Positions 24,853 through 33,519 of a DNA stretch of 42,091 nt are shown piece after piece. The position numbers and the translations under genes are program-made. Origin of the DNA: an uncultured Eubacteriales bacterium (GTDB lineage Bacteria > Bacillota > Clostridia > Peptostreptococcales > Anaerovoracaceae). Within the stretch, counting starts at the first letter, position 1, and each line of letters starts with the position of its first letter. The notes below the pieces were generated by a model. That model saw only the letters and a program-made list of their open reading frames with translations. It had not been told where the DNA came from and made no database searches. Location: the NCBI GenBank assembly GCA_902796965.1, contig CADBRA010000086.1, positions 1 to 42,091 on the forward strand, given 5' to 3'.

Positions 24853-25482
24853 TTATTCATCAGCAGATTCAACAGCTTCAATTCCGCGCTGATATTTTGA
24901 TTTCAGTCCCGGAACAAGACCGAAGCGTTCCGCAATATCCTCTCCGATGCTCACAAGCTCGTCGCGGCTTCCGGAATAAAGCTCGATTTCGAGCTCGCAG
25001 ATATCGAGATTTTTCGCTGATGTTATAATGCTGCCGACATCAAGATCGGCTTCAAATATCGTAGTTCCTGTGTCTATCCTCATGGTCTTCCTCGTGAAGT
25101 CCGTTTTGAGAACAGGCACGAGCGGCCTGTCACCAACCTTTTCAATTAGCGCACATGCGCTCTCGCTCTCAATAAATTTCGACAATGTCGGTGTCTCACA
25201 GTCGCTGTCTGTCAAATTGATGTTCAGTTCCTCGCGCTCAAAAAGCCCTTCCTTTACGCTGTCGTTCCACTTGAGCGTAGCAACAGGCTGATCCCCTTCT
25301 TTTCTGATCCTGAAGGCAGCATCAGCTTTCCTCAAGTCACCGGCTTTTGTATCATAATAAGTCGCCAGCATCGGAATCGTCGTCTTCTTATCTACTGAGC
25401 CATAGCGGCTGAACACTTCTTCCTTCCAAAGGCTGTCAATAATTCCGGGATCAGGTATCCCGTATTTCAGCTCTATTTCCAT
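24853..25482 (-). CDS. CYTH domain protein (triphosphate tunnel metalloenzyme family)
   Basis: The N-terminal MEIELKYGIP holds the ExExK motif of CYTH proteins, which bind triphosphates with metal inside a beta tunnel. Later charged strands fit the fold: DAAFRIRKEGDQPVATLKW, ELNINLTD, FEADLDVGSI and ELEIELYSG. The length of 209 aa fits a single-domain member. Family members hydrolyse inorganic triphosphate or thiamine triphosphate, or make cAMP; I cannot tell which applies. The ATG has a strong GGGAGGAG. It lies behind its own likely promoter and 49 nt before tig. Confidence 0.88.
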   Translation of the reverse strand: MEIELKYGIPDPGIIDSLWKEEVFSRYGSVDKKTTIPMLATYYDTKAGDLRKADAAFRIRKEGDQPVATLKWNDSVKEGLFEREELNINLTDSDCETPTLSKFIESESACALIEKVGDRPLVPVLKTDFTRKTMRIDTGTTIFEADLDVGSIITSAKNLDICELEIELYSGSRDELVSIGEDIAERFGLVPGLKSKYQRGIEAVESADE

Positions 25483-25552
25483 AGGATCTCCTCCCGCCGG
25501 TCTTTATCTGGCATAAAAACACCATACCGGCAAAAACAAAATATACCGGTGC

Positions 25553-25581
25553 AGTATATCACAGCGGAACTGTAAACACAA
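25553..25581 (-). promoter_or_regulatory. Promoter of the CYTH-tig-clp unit
   Basis: TTGTGT (25581-25576), a 17-nt spacer ending TGA and TATACT (25558-25553) form an extended -10 promoter between the MBL gene and the CYTH gene. Confidence 0.6.
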
Positions 25582-25591
25582 GACAGACGGG

Positions 25592-27289
25592 TTATTTAGG
25601 TTCCTCTCCTGCCTGGTATGCTTCCGGTTCGCCGAAATCTGTTACAGCCGATCCCAGATTGAGAGTATCTTTTTCAAGATTACTGATTATTTCATCTATT
25701 TCGCTTATGCGGTCAGATGTCATATTCTCGTCAGCAGCAAGTGTCGTCGTATAGAGAATATGTTCGAGACCATGATGAATCTTTACAAGCTTTTCTCTGA
25801 GACTGATGAGTTCATCGAGTTTTTCACTGCGCTTATCAGGGCTGACTCTCCTGAGACCTCTGCCCTCAGAAAGATCTGCAGAACTCTCCTCCATGACCGC
25901 AATGGGTTTAATACCCGCTTTTTTCTCAAGATATTCAGCAAAAGCTTTCTTTGACTCCTGTTCTCCGTGAACGAGAAATATTTTCCCAGGCACCGGATTG
26001 AATGATGTTATCCACCTGAACAGACCTTCTCTGTCAGCATGACCCGAAAAGCCTCTCAGATTGAATATCTCAGCTGCTATATGGATAGGTTCGCCGAATA
26101 TTCTGATGTCGCGTTCGCCGTCTACTATGAGACGCCCAAGAGTTCCTGCGGCCTGATATCCTACGAAAATGACACTGTTGCGTGAATCCCATAAATTGTG
26201 CTTGAGATGATGCTTTATTCTTCCGGCTTCGCACATACCGCTGGCCGAGATGATGACCTTTGGTCTGCTGTCATGATTGAGTGCCTGCGATTCGAATACG
26301 TCCTTTACAAATACGAGATTTTCAAAGCTTATTGGGTTTTTTCCCTCCATAAGCATATCTCTCGCTTCTTCGTCATAATCCTGTGCGTTCTTTTTGAAAA
26401 CCTCTGTCGCGGCTTCTGCCATAGGACTGTCGACATAGACCCTTATGTCTTTCATCGTCTTGGCAAAATCAGGATCATTCGAATAGAGACGGTTAAAATA
26501 GTAAAGGACATCCTGTGTTCTTCCTACCGCAAATGCAGGAATCACTACAGTGCCTCCGCGCTTTATCGTTTTCTGCACAGCCTCGCTCAGTTCCCTGATC
26601 CCGCTGGCTGCAGGCGGATGAACTCTGTCACCGTATGTTGTCTCCATTATAACGGCATCAGCTTCTCTGATCTGTTCCGGATCTCTGAGTATAGGTCTTC
26701 CAGTCGTTCCAAGGTCTCCGCTGAACACGATCTTTGTCGTCTCTATTTTTCCGTCTTTTCCGGTCTCGTCGATCCAGATTTCCAGTATTGATGAACCGAG
26801 CATATGGCCGGCTTCATTGAACCTGACCGTTATGCCGTCGCGTATCTCCTTTTTCTGTCCGTAAAAGACAGGAGACAAATATTTAACGGCCTCTATCGCA
26901 TCGTTTATCGTATATACAGGTTCCTCAAGCTTCCTGCCCAGACGGTGGTTCTTTTTGTTCCTGTATTCGACCTCGCGCTGATTTATGTATGCGCTGTCTC
27001 TCAGAATTATATCCGCAAGATCGGCCGTTGCGTCAGTGCAGTAAATCTGCGATCTGAAGCCCTGCTTGACAAGCAGAGGCAGTCTGCCGCAGTGATCGGC
27101 GTGAGCGTGGCTCAGGAGCACGAAATCTATCTCACTGGGATTGAAAGGAAAAGGAACTCTGTTTCTTTCCTCAGATTTACGTCCGCCCTGAAACAGTCCG
27201 CAGTCCAGCAGAAACTTGTATCTGTCTGTCTCTATAAGATGGCACGAGCCGGTAACTCCGTCGGCTGCACCGCAGAATCTGATCTTCAC
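25592..27289 (-). CDS. MBL-fold/beta-CASP ribonuclease-like protein
   Basis: A 565-aa protein of the metallo-beta-lactamase family that includes RNA 3'-end and 5'-end nucleases (CPSF-73-like). The N-terminus is FCGAADGVTGSCHLIE. The metal site is HAHADHCGRLP, and a further ligand region is FSGDLGTTGRPILRDP. VIMETTYGDR and the beta-CASP region with VIISASGMCEAGRIKHHL follow, then GFSGHADREGL and FLVHGEQESKKAFAEYL. A helical tail of about 110 residues follows the core and is longer than in many relatives. The start is GTG with GGGAG 9 nt upstream. It stands alone, so RNA processing is inferred from family only. Confidence 0.9.
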   Translation of the reverse strand: MKIRFCGAADGVTGSCHLIETDRYKFLLDCGLFQGGRKSEERNRVPFPFNPSEIDFVLLSHAHADHCGRLPLLVKQGFRSQIYCTDATADLADIILRDSAYINQREVEYRNKKNHRLGRKLEEPVYTINDAIEAVKYLSPVFYGQKKEIRDGITVRFNEAGHMLGSSILEIWIDETGKDGKIETTKIVFSGDLGTTGRPILRDPEQIREADAVIMETTYGDRVHPPAASGIRELSEAVQKTIKRGGTVVIPAFAVGRTQDVLYYFNRLYSNDPDFAKTMKDIRVYVDSPMAEAATEVFKKNAQDYDEEARDMLMEGKNPISFENLVFVKDVFESQALNHDSRPKVIISASGMCEAGRIKHHLKHNLWDSRNSVIFVGYQAAGTLGRLIVDGERDIRIFGEPIHIAAEIFNLRGFSGHADREGLFRWITSFNPVPGKIFLVHGEQESKKAFAEYLEKKAGIKPIAVMEESSADLSEGRGLRRVSPDKRSEKLDELISLREKLVKIHHGLEHILYTTTLAADENMTSDRISEIDEIISNLEKDTLNLGSAVTDFGEPEAYQAGEEPK

Positions 27290-27306
27290 CCGTACTGTCT
27301 CCCTTC

Positions 27307-27326
27307 TTTATTTTTATAAAAATAAA
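27307..27326. repeat. AT-only 20-bp palindrome
   Basis: TTTATTTTTATAAAAATAAA reads the same on both strands and fills the short gap between the amino acid ABC ATPase gene and the MBL gene. Such a sequence may be a weak terminator or chance in AT-rich DNA. Confidence 0.4.
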
Positions 27327-27332
27327 AGATTC

Positions 27333-28049
27333 CTATAGAACTTTGCTAAGGAAGCTCTTTGTTCGCTCATTTTGAGGATTTTCAAATATTTCCTCTGGTG
27401 TTCCCTGTTCCATTATATATCCCTGATCCATGAAGAACACCCTGTCGGCAGCCTCTCGCGCAAACCCCATCTCATGCGTGACAATAACCATCGTCATACC
27501 CTGCGCAGCCAGCTCTTTCATTACTTCGAGAACTTCACCGACCATCTCCGGGTCGAGAGCTGACGTCGGCTCATCGAACAGCATGATCTCCGGGTCCATT
27601 GCGAGCGCTCTGGCTATCGCGACACGCTGCTGCTGACCTCCTGAAAGCTCAGCCGGATATGATGATCCTCTGTCGCCTAGTCCCACCTTTTCGAGGAGCT
27701 CCTGTGCCTTTGTTTCGGCAGCGTTCTTCTCCATTTTTTTGACCTTTACCGGCGCGAGCGTCAGATTTCCCATGACAGTCTTATGCGGGAAAAGATTGAA
27801 CTGCTGAAAAACCATGCCCATTCTGGCGCGGGTCTCATTTATCGTCTTTTCCTCGATCAGATTTCCGTCAAGATATATCTCGCCGGACGTAGGCTCCTCA
27901 AGCAGATTTATACACCTCAGGAACGTGCTCTTGCCCGAACCCGACGGACCAATCACACAGACGACCTCGTTGTCGTGGATCGTCTCGGTTATTCCCTTTA
28001 AAACTTCGTTGTCTCCGAAGCGTTTTACAAGATTCTTTATTTCGATCAT
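27333..28049 (-). CDS. Polar amino acid ABC transporter ATPase (GlnQ/HisP type)
   Basis: A cytoplasmic ATPase with Walker [16 protein letters not shown] near residue 36, signature [16 protein letters not shown] and Walker [21 protein letters not shown]. The phrases [17 protein letters not shown] and [20 protein letters not shown] are typical of polar amino acid importers. The length is 238 aa. Its ATG directly follows the permease stop TAA, so translation is coupled. Its partner lipoprotein lies two genes upstream. The exact amino acid is not readable. Confidence 0.93.
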   Translation of the reverse strand: MIEIKNLVKRFGDNEVLKGITETIHDNEVVCVIGPSGSGKSTFLRCINLLEEPTSGEIYLDGNLIEEKTINETRARMGMVFQQFNLFPHKTVMGNLTLAPVKVKKMEKNAAETKAQELLEKVGLGDRGSSYPAELSGGQQQRVAIARALAMDPEIMLFDEPTSALDPEMVGEVLEVMKELAAQGMTMVIVTHEMGFAREAADRVFFMDQGYIMEQGTPEEIFENPQNERTKSFLSKVL

Positions 28050-28751
28050 TTATATACCAGGCTTTCTCTTCTTCATCTTCGGCGCAGAAGGGTCCATGCG
28101 CTTTTCGAGATATGCGACGAGCCTCGACAGAGGAATCGTAAGGCACATATAAACTATAGCAACGCCGATATAAGCCGGGAATGACTTGAAGTCTCTGGCC
28201 GCCCAGAGCATGCCCTCCCTTGTTATCTCAACGATGCCTATATACGAAAGTATCGAAGTTTCCTTGATAAGAGTTACAAATTCGTTTGCCATAGCAGGAA
28301 GGATAATCCTGAAAGCCTGAGGCAGGATTACATACCTCATCGTCTGTCCGCTTGTCAGTCCCAGCGATCTCGATGCTTCACTCTGTCCTTTGTTTACAGC
28401 CTGGATTCCGCTTCTGATTATCTCTGCGAGATAAGCTCCGCTATTGAGTCCGCACGCCAGAATTCCTACAATAACTATCGGCTTCCAGTTGAAGCTCGCC
28501 GTACCGCCCGATACAGCAGTAACAAGATACGGTATACCATAGGCAAAGATAAGAATCTGAACAAAAAGCGGCGTGCCTCTTACGACCTCGATGTAGACAT
28601 TTCCGATAATCTTAGGAACAGCATGGCGGCTCATCTTGCAGAGCGCCATCACAAGACCTATCACAATGCCTATCAGGATCGCACATACGGTAACATAAAG
28701 CGTCATGCCTATGCCGTGGGCCGCCGTTGCTATACCCGTCAAATAGTCCAT
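28050..28751 (-). CDS. Polar amino acid ABC transporter permease (HisMQ type)
   Basis: An inner-membrane subunit of 233 aa with about five hydrophobic helices. YIEVVRGTPLFVQILIFAYG is the hallmark of the His/Glu/Arg/opine permease family. The cytoplasmic coupling loop is EASRSLGLTSGQTMRYVILPQA, and MANEFVTLIKETSILSYIGI also fits. The ATG has GGGG about 10 nt upstream. It lies about 280 nt after the lipoprotein gene across a strong terminator, so expression may be lower than that of the lipoprotein. Confidence 0.92.
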   Translation of the reverse strand: MDYLTGIATAAHGIGMTLYVTVCAILIGIVIGLVMALCKMSRHAVPKIIGNVYIEVVRGTPLFVQILIFAYGIPYLVTAVSGGTASFNWKPIVIVGILACGLNSGAYLAEIIRSGIQAVNKGQSEASRSLGLTSGQTMRYVILPQAFRIILPAMANEFVTLIKETSILSYIGIVEITREGMLWAARDFKSFPAYIGVAIVYMCLTIPLSRLVAYLEKRMDPSAPKMKKRKPGI

Positions 28752-28929
28752 TTAAAATAAACCCCTGTCTGAAAAATAAAATACAGATTACGCTGCGGAA
28801 CCTTAAAGTCCAGAACCGCATAACTACCATGCATTATACAGCTTTTTAGCATTCGTGACAATTATTTGTTGTTTAGGAGCTGAAATTATGCAGTTCAAAG
28901 GCAAATTTGCTCATAGAAGTGCAATTCAC

Positions 28930-28944
28930 GCGGACTCCGTCCGC
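28930..28944. repeat. TCC-loop mini-hairpin
   Basis: GCGGAC-TCC-GTCCGC is a perfect 6-bp stem with a three-base loop, just past the T-run of the terminator of the amino acid-binding lipoprotein gene. It belongs to the set seen in other gaps. Confidence 0.6.
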
Positions 28945-28978
28945 AAAAAAAGCAGTTCCGGCCTGCGCCGGAACTGCT
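28945..28978 (-). terminator. Strong terminator after the amino acid-binding lipoprotein gene
   Basis: On the minus strand AGCAGTTCCGGC and GCCGGAACTGCT (28978-28967 and 28962-28951) form a perfect 12-bp stem with a four-base loop, followed by six T. It separates the receptor gene from the permease and ATPase genes. Confidence 0.92.
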
Positions 28979-29032
28979 TATATCAGGATTTTTCTTTTTT
29001 ACGGCTCAATTGCCGTGCTATGTGTTTTTTAT

Positions 29033-29881
29033 CTAGTTGGCCGAACCTTCCGCGAGACTCGATGTGTCGCTGAACCACTGGTTTACGATATTGTCATAAG
29101 TTCCGTTATCCTTGACATCCTTGAGACCTGCATTGATTGCATTAAGGAGAGCCTTGTTGCCCTTCTGTACGGCAATTCCGTATGAATCAGCGTTGATCGT
29201 ATCACCTACAATTTTAATCTTGCCTGACTGCTTTGCTATGTAAGCTTCTGTTACAGGTTTGTCGTTGATGACTGCCTGAACGTCGCCATTGATGAGCTGC
29301 ATCATAGCTGTATCGAGCTGCGGCAGGATTACCACATCTGCGACCTTGCCCTCATCTTTGAGCTTCTGAGCTTCCTGAGCTCCTGTAGTGCCTATCTGAG
29401 CAGCTACCTTCATGTCAGGCGTGAGGTCTTTTTCGCCGTTGATAGTAGTGTTGTCAGCTTTTACTGCTACTACGAGACCTGAATCATAGTAAGGATCAGA
29501 GAAATCAACTTCTTTTTCTCTGTCTGAATTTATGCTCATTCCTGATGCAACGATATCCACATTGCCTGACTGAAGTGCAGGGATCAGTCCGTCGAACTGA
29601 AGATTTTCCCACTCTACAGTGAATCCCTGATCTTCAGCTATCGCATTTACAAGATCAACATCGAGGCCTGCGAGGTTTCCCTGATCGTCAGTCGTGTCAA
29701 AAGGCGGGAACGTAGGTTCGAGAGCAGCCTTGAACGTCTGTCCCTTGACACTCTCTGTCGATGCAGATGCTGCCGAGCCTGATGATGAAGACGAATTAGA
29801 GCTGCTGCTTCCGCATGCTGCCATAGAGATGGCCATAGTTACGACGAGAGCCGCAACTGCAAGCTTTTTCAACTTTTTCAT
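29033..29881 (-). CDS. Amino acid-binding lipoprotein of an ABC transporter
   Basis: A solute-binding protein of family 3. The signal peptide ends in lipobox MAAC (Cys 23), followed by a Ser-rich linker. The body shows FKAALEPTFPPFDTTDDQGNLAGLDVDLV, FDGLIPALQSGNVDIVASGM and EKEVDFSDPYYDSGLVVAV, typical of polar amino acid receptors. I chose the ATG at 29881, with AAAGGAAA upstream, giving 282 aa; a longer frame to 29923 adds residues without signal peptide character. The ligand could be Gln, Arg, His or cystine. It is the first gene of the transporter and is followed by a terminator. Confidence 0.92.
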   Translation of the reverse strand: MKKLKKLAVAALVVTMAISMAACGSSSSNSSSSSGSAASASTESVKGQTFKAALEPTFPPFDTTDDQGNLAGLDVDLVNAIAEDQGFTVEWENLQFDGLIPALQSGNVDIVASGMSINSDREKEVDFSDPYYDSGLVVAVKADNTTINGEKDLTPDMKVAAQIGTTGAQEAQKLKDEGKVADVVILPQLDTAMMQLINGDVQAVINDKPVTEAYIAKQSGKIKIVGDTINADSYGIAVQKGNKALLNAINAGLKDVKDNGTYDNIVNQWFSDTSSLAEGSAN

Positions 29882-29909
29882 ATTGACTTTCCTTTCTCTT
29901 TCAAAACAG

Positions 29910-29943
29910 ATTTTACACTGCACTAACAGCGTTTAACAACGCT
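29910..29943 (-). promoter_or_regulatory. Promoter with a dyad before the lipoprotein gene
   Basis: TTGTTA (29939-29934), an 18-nt spacer and TAAAAT (29915-29910). AGCGTT/AACGCT (29928-29933 and 29938-29943) is a 6-bp inverted repeat with a 4-nt centre covering the -35, so it may be an operator. Confidence 0.5.
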
Positions 29944-30057
29944 TTAATACTACTACAATGCAGATTTTTTCTCAATATCATATGCGAATATTGATAACTC
30001 CCAATTTTTCTCCTGATTATGTCCGTATTTCCGGTGAATATGCAGATCGTCAGAGAA

Positions 30058-30861
30058 TCAATCTATGTATATTACAGAACCTATATCCTCGAGAAGTTCT
30101 CCACCATACCAGATGGGTTCCGCGCCATGCTTCCAGATAAATTCCACTATACTCCTGAAATCAGGGTGGCTGCTCAGATCGCCGTTGAAATATACCTTAT
30201 CGCCAACCTGCCCGCACGTACCGCCGATGAAACCGCTTTCGAATCCCTGCAGCTTCACATGGCCCGGTTCGACGAGCAGAATGTCGATGCCGCCCTCCTC
30301 TTCGCCTTCCTCATTCAACATATCGTTATATGCTGAAATTGTCCTGAAAATCCCGCGGTCAGCCGTCACGATGGCTCCTCCCACGACGATGCAAGAGCAT
30401 TTAGTGTATCCCTGCTTAACATTTATGAGCTCGAGTCCTTCTGCCCGTGCACGCTCAAGAAGAAGCGGAGATGTGTGTTCGAGATTGTGTATGAAATACC
30501 TTTCAGTGCATACCGCGTTGTACGGCACATCAAGCGGATACTCGGGCCCGATATTTCCCATCTGAAAGACTATCGCCTTGTTTCCGTCACTGCTGATCGC
30601 CGGAATCAGCAGATTACCGGAATTGCCGTCCAGCTTTTCCGACATCTCGCGGTCATATATTTCCCTGATCCCTGGTCTTGTATTAATTGAATCGTCTATC
30701 ACCAATGCATTCTTTGTACTGCACATGTATATGTCAGGGTGTGTTGAAATCGCATCATAAACAGCCTCTCCCGGCATGACCTCGAACACCTCATGTCCCG
30801 CTTTTCTGAGATCTTCCTTCAGTCTGTCACATGCAAACTCTGAAATGAAAACCATGCCCAT
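30058..30861 (-). CDS. GME-fold protein of the DUF6873 type
   Basis: I recognise the overall pattern as a clostridial GME-fold (guanidino-group-modifying-enzyme-like) protein: VFISEFACDRL, YNAVCTERYFIHN, ELINVKQGYTKCSCIVV, ITADRGI-like ending in GAIVTADRGIF, and FESGFIGGTCG near the C-terminus. In that superfamily a late Cys, as in GGTCG, is nucleophilic, and His and acidic residues assist, so an amidine-type hydrolase is possible. No substrate is known to me. I chose the ATG at 30861 with GAGGA 8 nt upstream, giving 267 aa. It starts 1 nt after the stop of the HAD gene, so the two are probably cotranslated. Confidence 0.72.
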   Translation of the reverse strand: MGMVFISEFACDRLKEDLRKAGHEVFEVMPGEAVYDAISTHPDIYMCSTKNALVIDDSINTRPGIREIYDREMSEKLDGNSGNLLIPAISSDGNKAIVFQMGNIGPEYPLDVPYNAVCTERYFIHNLEHTSPLLLERARAEGLELINVKQGYTKCSCIVVGGAIVTADRGIFRTISAYNDMLNEEGEEEGGIDILLVEPGHVKLQGFESGFIGGTCGQVGDKVYFNGDLSSHPDFRSIVEFIWKHGAEPIWYGGELLEDIGSVIYID

Positions 30862-30862
30862 A

Positions 30863-31558
30863 TCAGTTTTCCTCGCTGTCGCCGTTGAGTTTTTTGAGGA
30901 GCTGCAGGAATTCACCCGGTCTTTTTACAGTATAATCCGGTATGCCGAGTTCTTTTTCCCCGCTGTATTTATATGCCTCGCTCCAGCCCGCGAGCACCGG
31001 AGTCACGCCGGCTCTCCTGGCACACTCCATATCAAGCCACGTATCTCCGAGCATGACTGCCTCATCCGGTTCCCTGCCGATCTTTTTCAGCGCGGTGAGC
31101 GCCGGCTCGGGTTCAGGCTTGTGTATATCTGTGTCATCAGCTGTCACGAGCGCATCGAACATGTCTCTTATTCCGAAATCTTCGAGACCTCTATACGTAG
31201 TGTTCGCCAGACGCGATGTGACGAGCGCGAGCGTGTATCCGTTTTCCCTGAGGTCACTCAGCATATCCTTTACATCCGGGAAAAGGTGTATTTCATCATC
31301 AAAATGGCGCTTGTGGTAGCTCCTGTAAATGTCGATATTTTTCTGCACATCTTCATCTGTTCCGCCGAAGAAATTTCTCATCGTATCTTCCAGTATCTCA
31401 CCATATGTGCTGTAAATGACATCGTCAGACGGTACATTGCCCGTTATCTGTTCAAACGTGTATCTCCATGATTTGTTTATGAGATCGTTTGTGTCCATTA
31501 TAGTGCCGTCGAAATCGAAAAGCACCGCTTTTTTCTTCTTGCCTTCTGTCTTAGTCAT
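30863..31558 (-). CDS. HAD-superfamily phosphatase, Gph/PpaX type
   Basis: A Mg-dependent phosphatase or phosphatase-like enzyme. HAD motif I is FDFDGTIMDTND, motif II is VTSRL, motif III holds the Lys in DIHKPEPEP, and motif IV is MLGDTWLDMECARRAG. A helical cap (about 20-90) follows motif I, as in phosphoglycolate and pyrophosphate phosphatases. I chose the ATG at 31558 with GGAG 9 nt upstream, giving 231 aa, the usual size. The frame stays open 36 codons further to a GTG at 31666 without a ribosome site. It lies between asnS and the GME-fold gene. Confidence 0.9.
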   Translation of the reverse strand: MTKTEGKKKKAVLFDFDGTIMDTNDLINKSWRYTFEQITGNVPSDDVIYSTYGEILEDTMRNFFGGTDEDVQKNIDIYRSYHKRHFDDEIHLFPDVKDMLSDLRENGYTLALVTSRLANTTYRGLEDFGIRDMFDALVTADDTDIHKPEPEPALTALKKIGREPDEAVMLGDTWLDMECARRAGVTPVLAGWSEAYKYSGEKELGIPDYTVKRPGEFLQLLKKLNGDSEEN

Positions 31559-31795
31559 TATTTCATGCTCCGCTGTTGTAAATCCGCCAGAATATCTTTT
31601 TATGCCCTTTGATATAAGTTGTGCTCCGCAATACACACCGATGCCGTCAAAATCATAATTTCCCACATTTACCCAAAATTTATTTGCAAACTAAATAAAT
31701 TTTAATAATATTCACGGAAAATCGATTTATGCCCTGAGCGCAGTCTCCACTCCGGCCGCATCCGCGGTGTATTCTTGCATTGTGCTGCCGTCCAG

Positions 31796-33172
31796 TTAAA
31801 ATTCAAGGTTTCCGGGAGTTCTCGGAAACGGTATGACGTCTCTGATATTAGACATGCCCGTCAGATACATGATGAGACGCTCGAATCCCATTCCGTAGCC
31901 CGCATGCTTAACGCCGCCGTATTTTCTGAGGTCAAGATACCAGTCATACGGCTCTATGTCCATTCCGAGTTCATTCATTCTGGCTGTGAGAATGTCGAGA
32001 CGTTCCTCTCTCTGGCTTCCGCCTATGAGTTCACCGATGCCGGGCACGAGCATGTCAGCCGCTGCCACAGTTTTTCCATCATCATTAAGTCTCATGTAGA
32101 AAGCTTTGATTTCCTTCGGATAATCTGTCACAAAAACAGGATTGCCGAAATATTTTTCCGACAGGAAACGCTCGTGCTCCGTCTGAAGATCTGTCCCCCA
32201 CCTGACAGGATATTTAAAGTCCTCGCCTGATTTCCGCAGCAGCTCAACAGCATCGCTATATGAGATTCTGCTGAAGCTCTTTTCAGCAGAATCAGTCAGA
32301 CGCTTTATTATGCCCTTTTCTATTCGTTTGCCGAGGAATTCATATTCTGCCGAAGCTTTTTCAAGCACATCTTTTATTATAAACTTCGTCATCGACTCAG
32401 CCAGTTCAATATCGTCATCGAGATCTGCAAACGCTATCTCAGGCTCCGCCATCCAGAACTCAGCCGCGTGGCGCGCTGTATTGGAATCCTCAGCTCTGAA
32501 TGCAGGTCCGAACGTGTAAACTCTGCCGAACGCCAGCGCATAAGCTTCCGCTTCAAGCTGTCCGCTTACGGAAAGAGATGCCTTTTTACCGAAGAAATCG
32601 TCGCTGTAATCATCAGCCCCGGCGAGTGGATCGAGCGACGTTACCTGAAACATCTCGCCGGCACCTTCTGCATCGCTGCCTGTGATTATCGGAGTGTTGA
32701 CATACACAAAATCTCTATCCTGAAAAAATCTGTGAAGCGCCGCTGCAGCGAGCGACCTGATTCTGAAAACAGCCTGGAATGTATTGCTTCTCGGTCTCAA
32801 ATGAGCTATTTCACGCAGGAATTCCATACTGTGCCTCTTTTTCTGGAGCGGATATGTACTGTCAGACTCCGCTTCTATTTTTATAACAGAAGCTTTGAGT
32901 TCGAACGGCTGTCTGCCGTCAGGCGTGAGTTCGAGTCTCCCTTCCGCAGAGACAGCGCATCCTGCCGTAAGCGACGAAATCTCGCTGAAATTTTCTACAA
33001 ACTGTTGTTCATATACTATCTGAAGACCCTTGAATCCGCTGCCGTCAGTTATCTCCAGGAAACCGAACTTTCCCGAAGGTCTGTTAGTCCTGACCCATCC
33101 GTTGACTGCAATGTCTTTTCCGCCATACGCGCTGCTGTTTCTGTATATTCCGCTAATGAGTATCTTTTTCAC
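31796..33172 (-). CDS. asnS: Asparaginyl-tRNA synthetase
   Basis: A class IIb synthetase charging tRNA-Asn. The N-terminal OB fold has [31 protein letters not shown]. Motif 1 includes [15 protein letters not shown]; motif 2 is the [24 protein letters not shown] region; motif 3 is [27 protein letters not shown]. The length of 458 aa is normal and the C-terminus PRTPGNLEF is a hallmark. The start is GTG with AGAGG 7 nt upstream. No T-box was found before it. The nearest upstream element is the terminator of the candidate RNA at 33315-33513. Confidence 0.96.
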   Translation of the reverse strand: MKKILISGIYRNSSAYGGKDIAVNGWVRTNRPSGKFGFLEITDGSGFKGLQIVYEQQFVENFSEISSLTAGCAVSAEGRLELTPDGRQPFELKASVIKIEAESDSTYPLQKKRHSMEFLREIAHLRPRSNTFQAVFRIRSLAAAALHRFFQDRDFVYVNTPIITGSDAEGAGEMFQVTSLDPLAGADDYSDDFFGKKASLSVSGQLEAEAYALAFGRVYTFGPAFRAEDSNTARHAAEFWMAEPEIAFADLDDDIELAESMTKFIIKDVLEKASAEYEFLGKRIEKGIIKRLTDSAEKSFSRISYSDAVELLRKSGEDFKYPVRWGTDLQTEHERFLSEKYFGNPVFVTDYPKEIKAFYMRLNDDGKTVAAADMLVPGIGELIGGSQREERLDILTARMNELGMDIEPYDWYLDLRKYGGVKHAGYGMGFERLIMYLTGMSNIRDVIPFPRTPGNLEF

Positions 33173-33314
33173 TTATCTACCTCTGTCTGACACATTTTCA
33201 TAAATTTTATTCAGCGTATCACCGGCGGACGGTGCTGTCAATCGCATGAAAATTTCATCGCACCGATATCCTGTTTTTCTGCCCCTTCAGCAACCTTTAG
33301 CGCTTTTGTGTTTT
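33173..33314 (-). other. asnS leader region
   Basis: No gene is seen. On the minus strand it carries TTGACAGC at 33241-33234, the same octamer found twice in the candidate RNA upstream. With a 17-nt spacer this would be a -35 for a poor -10 (TACGCT). CACCG/CGGTG (33221-33235 region) makes a small hairpin with TCC in its loop. Whether asnS is transcribed from here or by read-through is open. Confidence 0.35.
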
Positions 33315-33354
33315 TACAAAAAACGAAAATGCAGAGTCGGGGAGAACTCTGCAT
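33315..33354 (-). terminator. Intrinsic terminator of the candidate RNA
   Basis: ATGCAGAGT and ACTCTGCAT (33354-33346 and 33337-33329) form a 9-bp stem with an eight-base loop, extended by CGAA/TTCG across one mismatch, followed by TTTTCGTTTTTTG. Confidence 0.85.
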
Positions 33355-33513
33355 CTTCGCTGTCAATTTTTCTATTATTCTACAAAGGGATTATAGGTAT
33401 TTTGCTAAATCAATACCGCCTGCGGGGAACAGGCTGGCTGTCAATTAATTGTTTTTCCTTTTGACAGCTATATATTACCCTTTATTTGTGATAGCTTTGT
33501 ATCAGCTATGTAT
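33317..33513 (-). ncRNA. Candidate structured RNA of about 200 nt, unidentified
   Basis: The segment runs from just after a strong promoter to an intrinsic terminator and holds no reading frame of note. Predicted by eye on the minus strand: an ATAGCT/AGCTAT hairpin near the 5' end; a long-range AAAGGG (5') with CCCTTT (3') helix; inside it GCTGTCAA/TTGACAGC (33468-33461 with 33444-33437), GCCTG/CAGGC and GGTATT/AATACC hairpins. A second TTGACAGC (33366-33359) could compete for the same 5' arm. The size suits a 6S-like or other regulatory RNA, or an attenuated leader of asnS, but I recognise no family consensus. Confidence 0.55.
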
Positions 33514-33519
33514 ATATTC

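Noticed and set aside
22711-25591. CtsR or CIRCE heat-shock operators before tig, clpP and clpX
   Set aside because: No GGTCAAA-type direct repeats or CIRCE inverted repeat were found in these gaps.
27307-27326. Protein-binding operator at the AT palindrome
   Set aside because: It is made only of A and T in AT-rich DNA after two gene ends and may be chance; kept only as a repeat.
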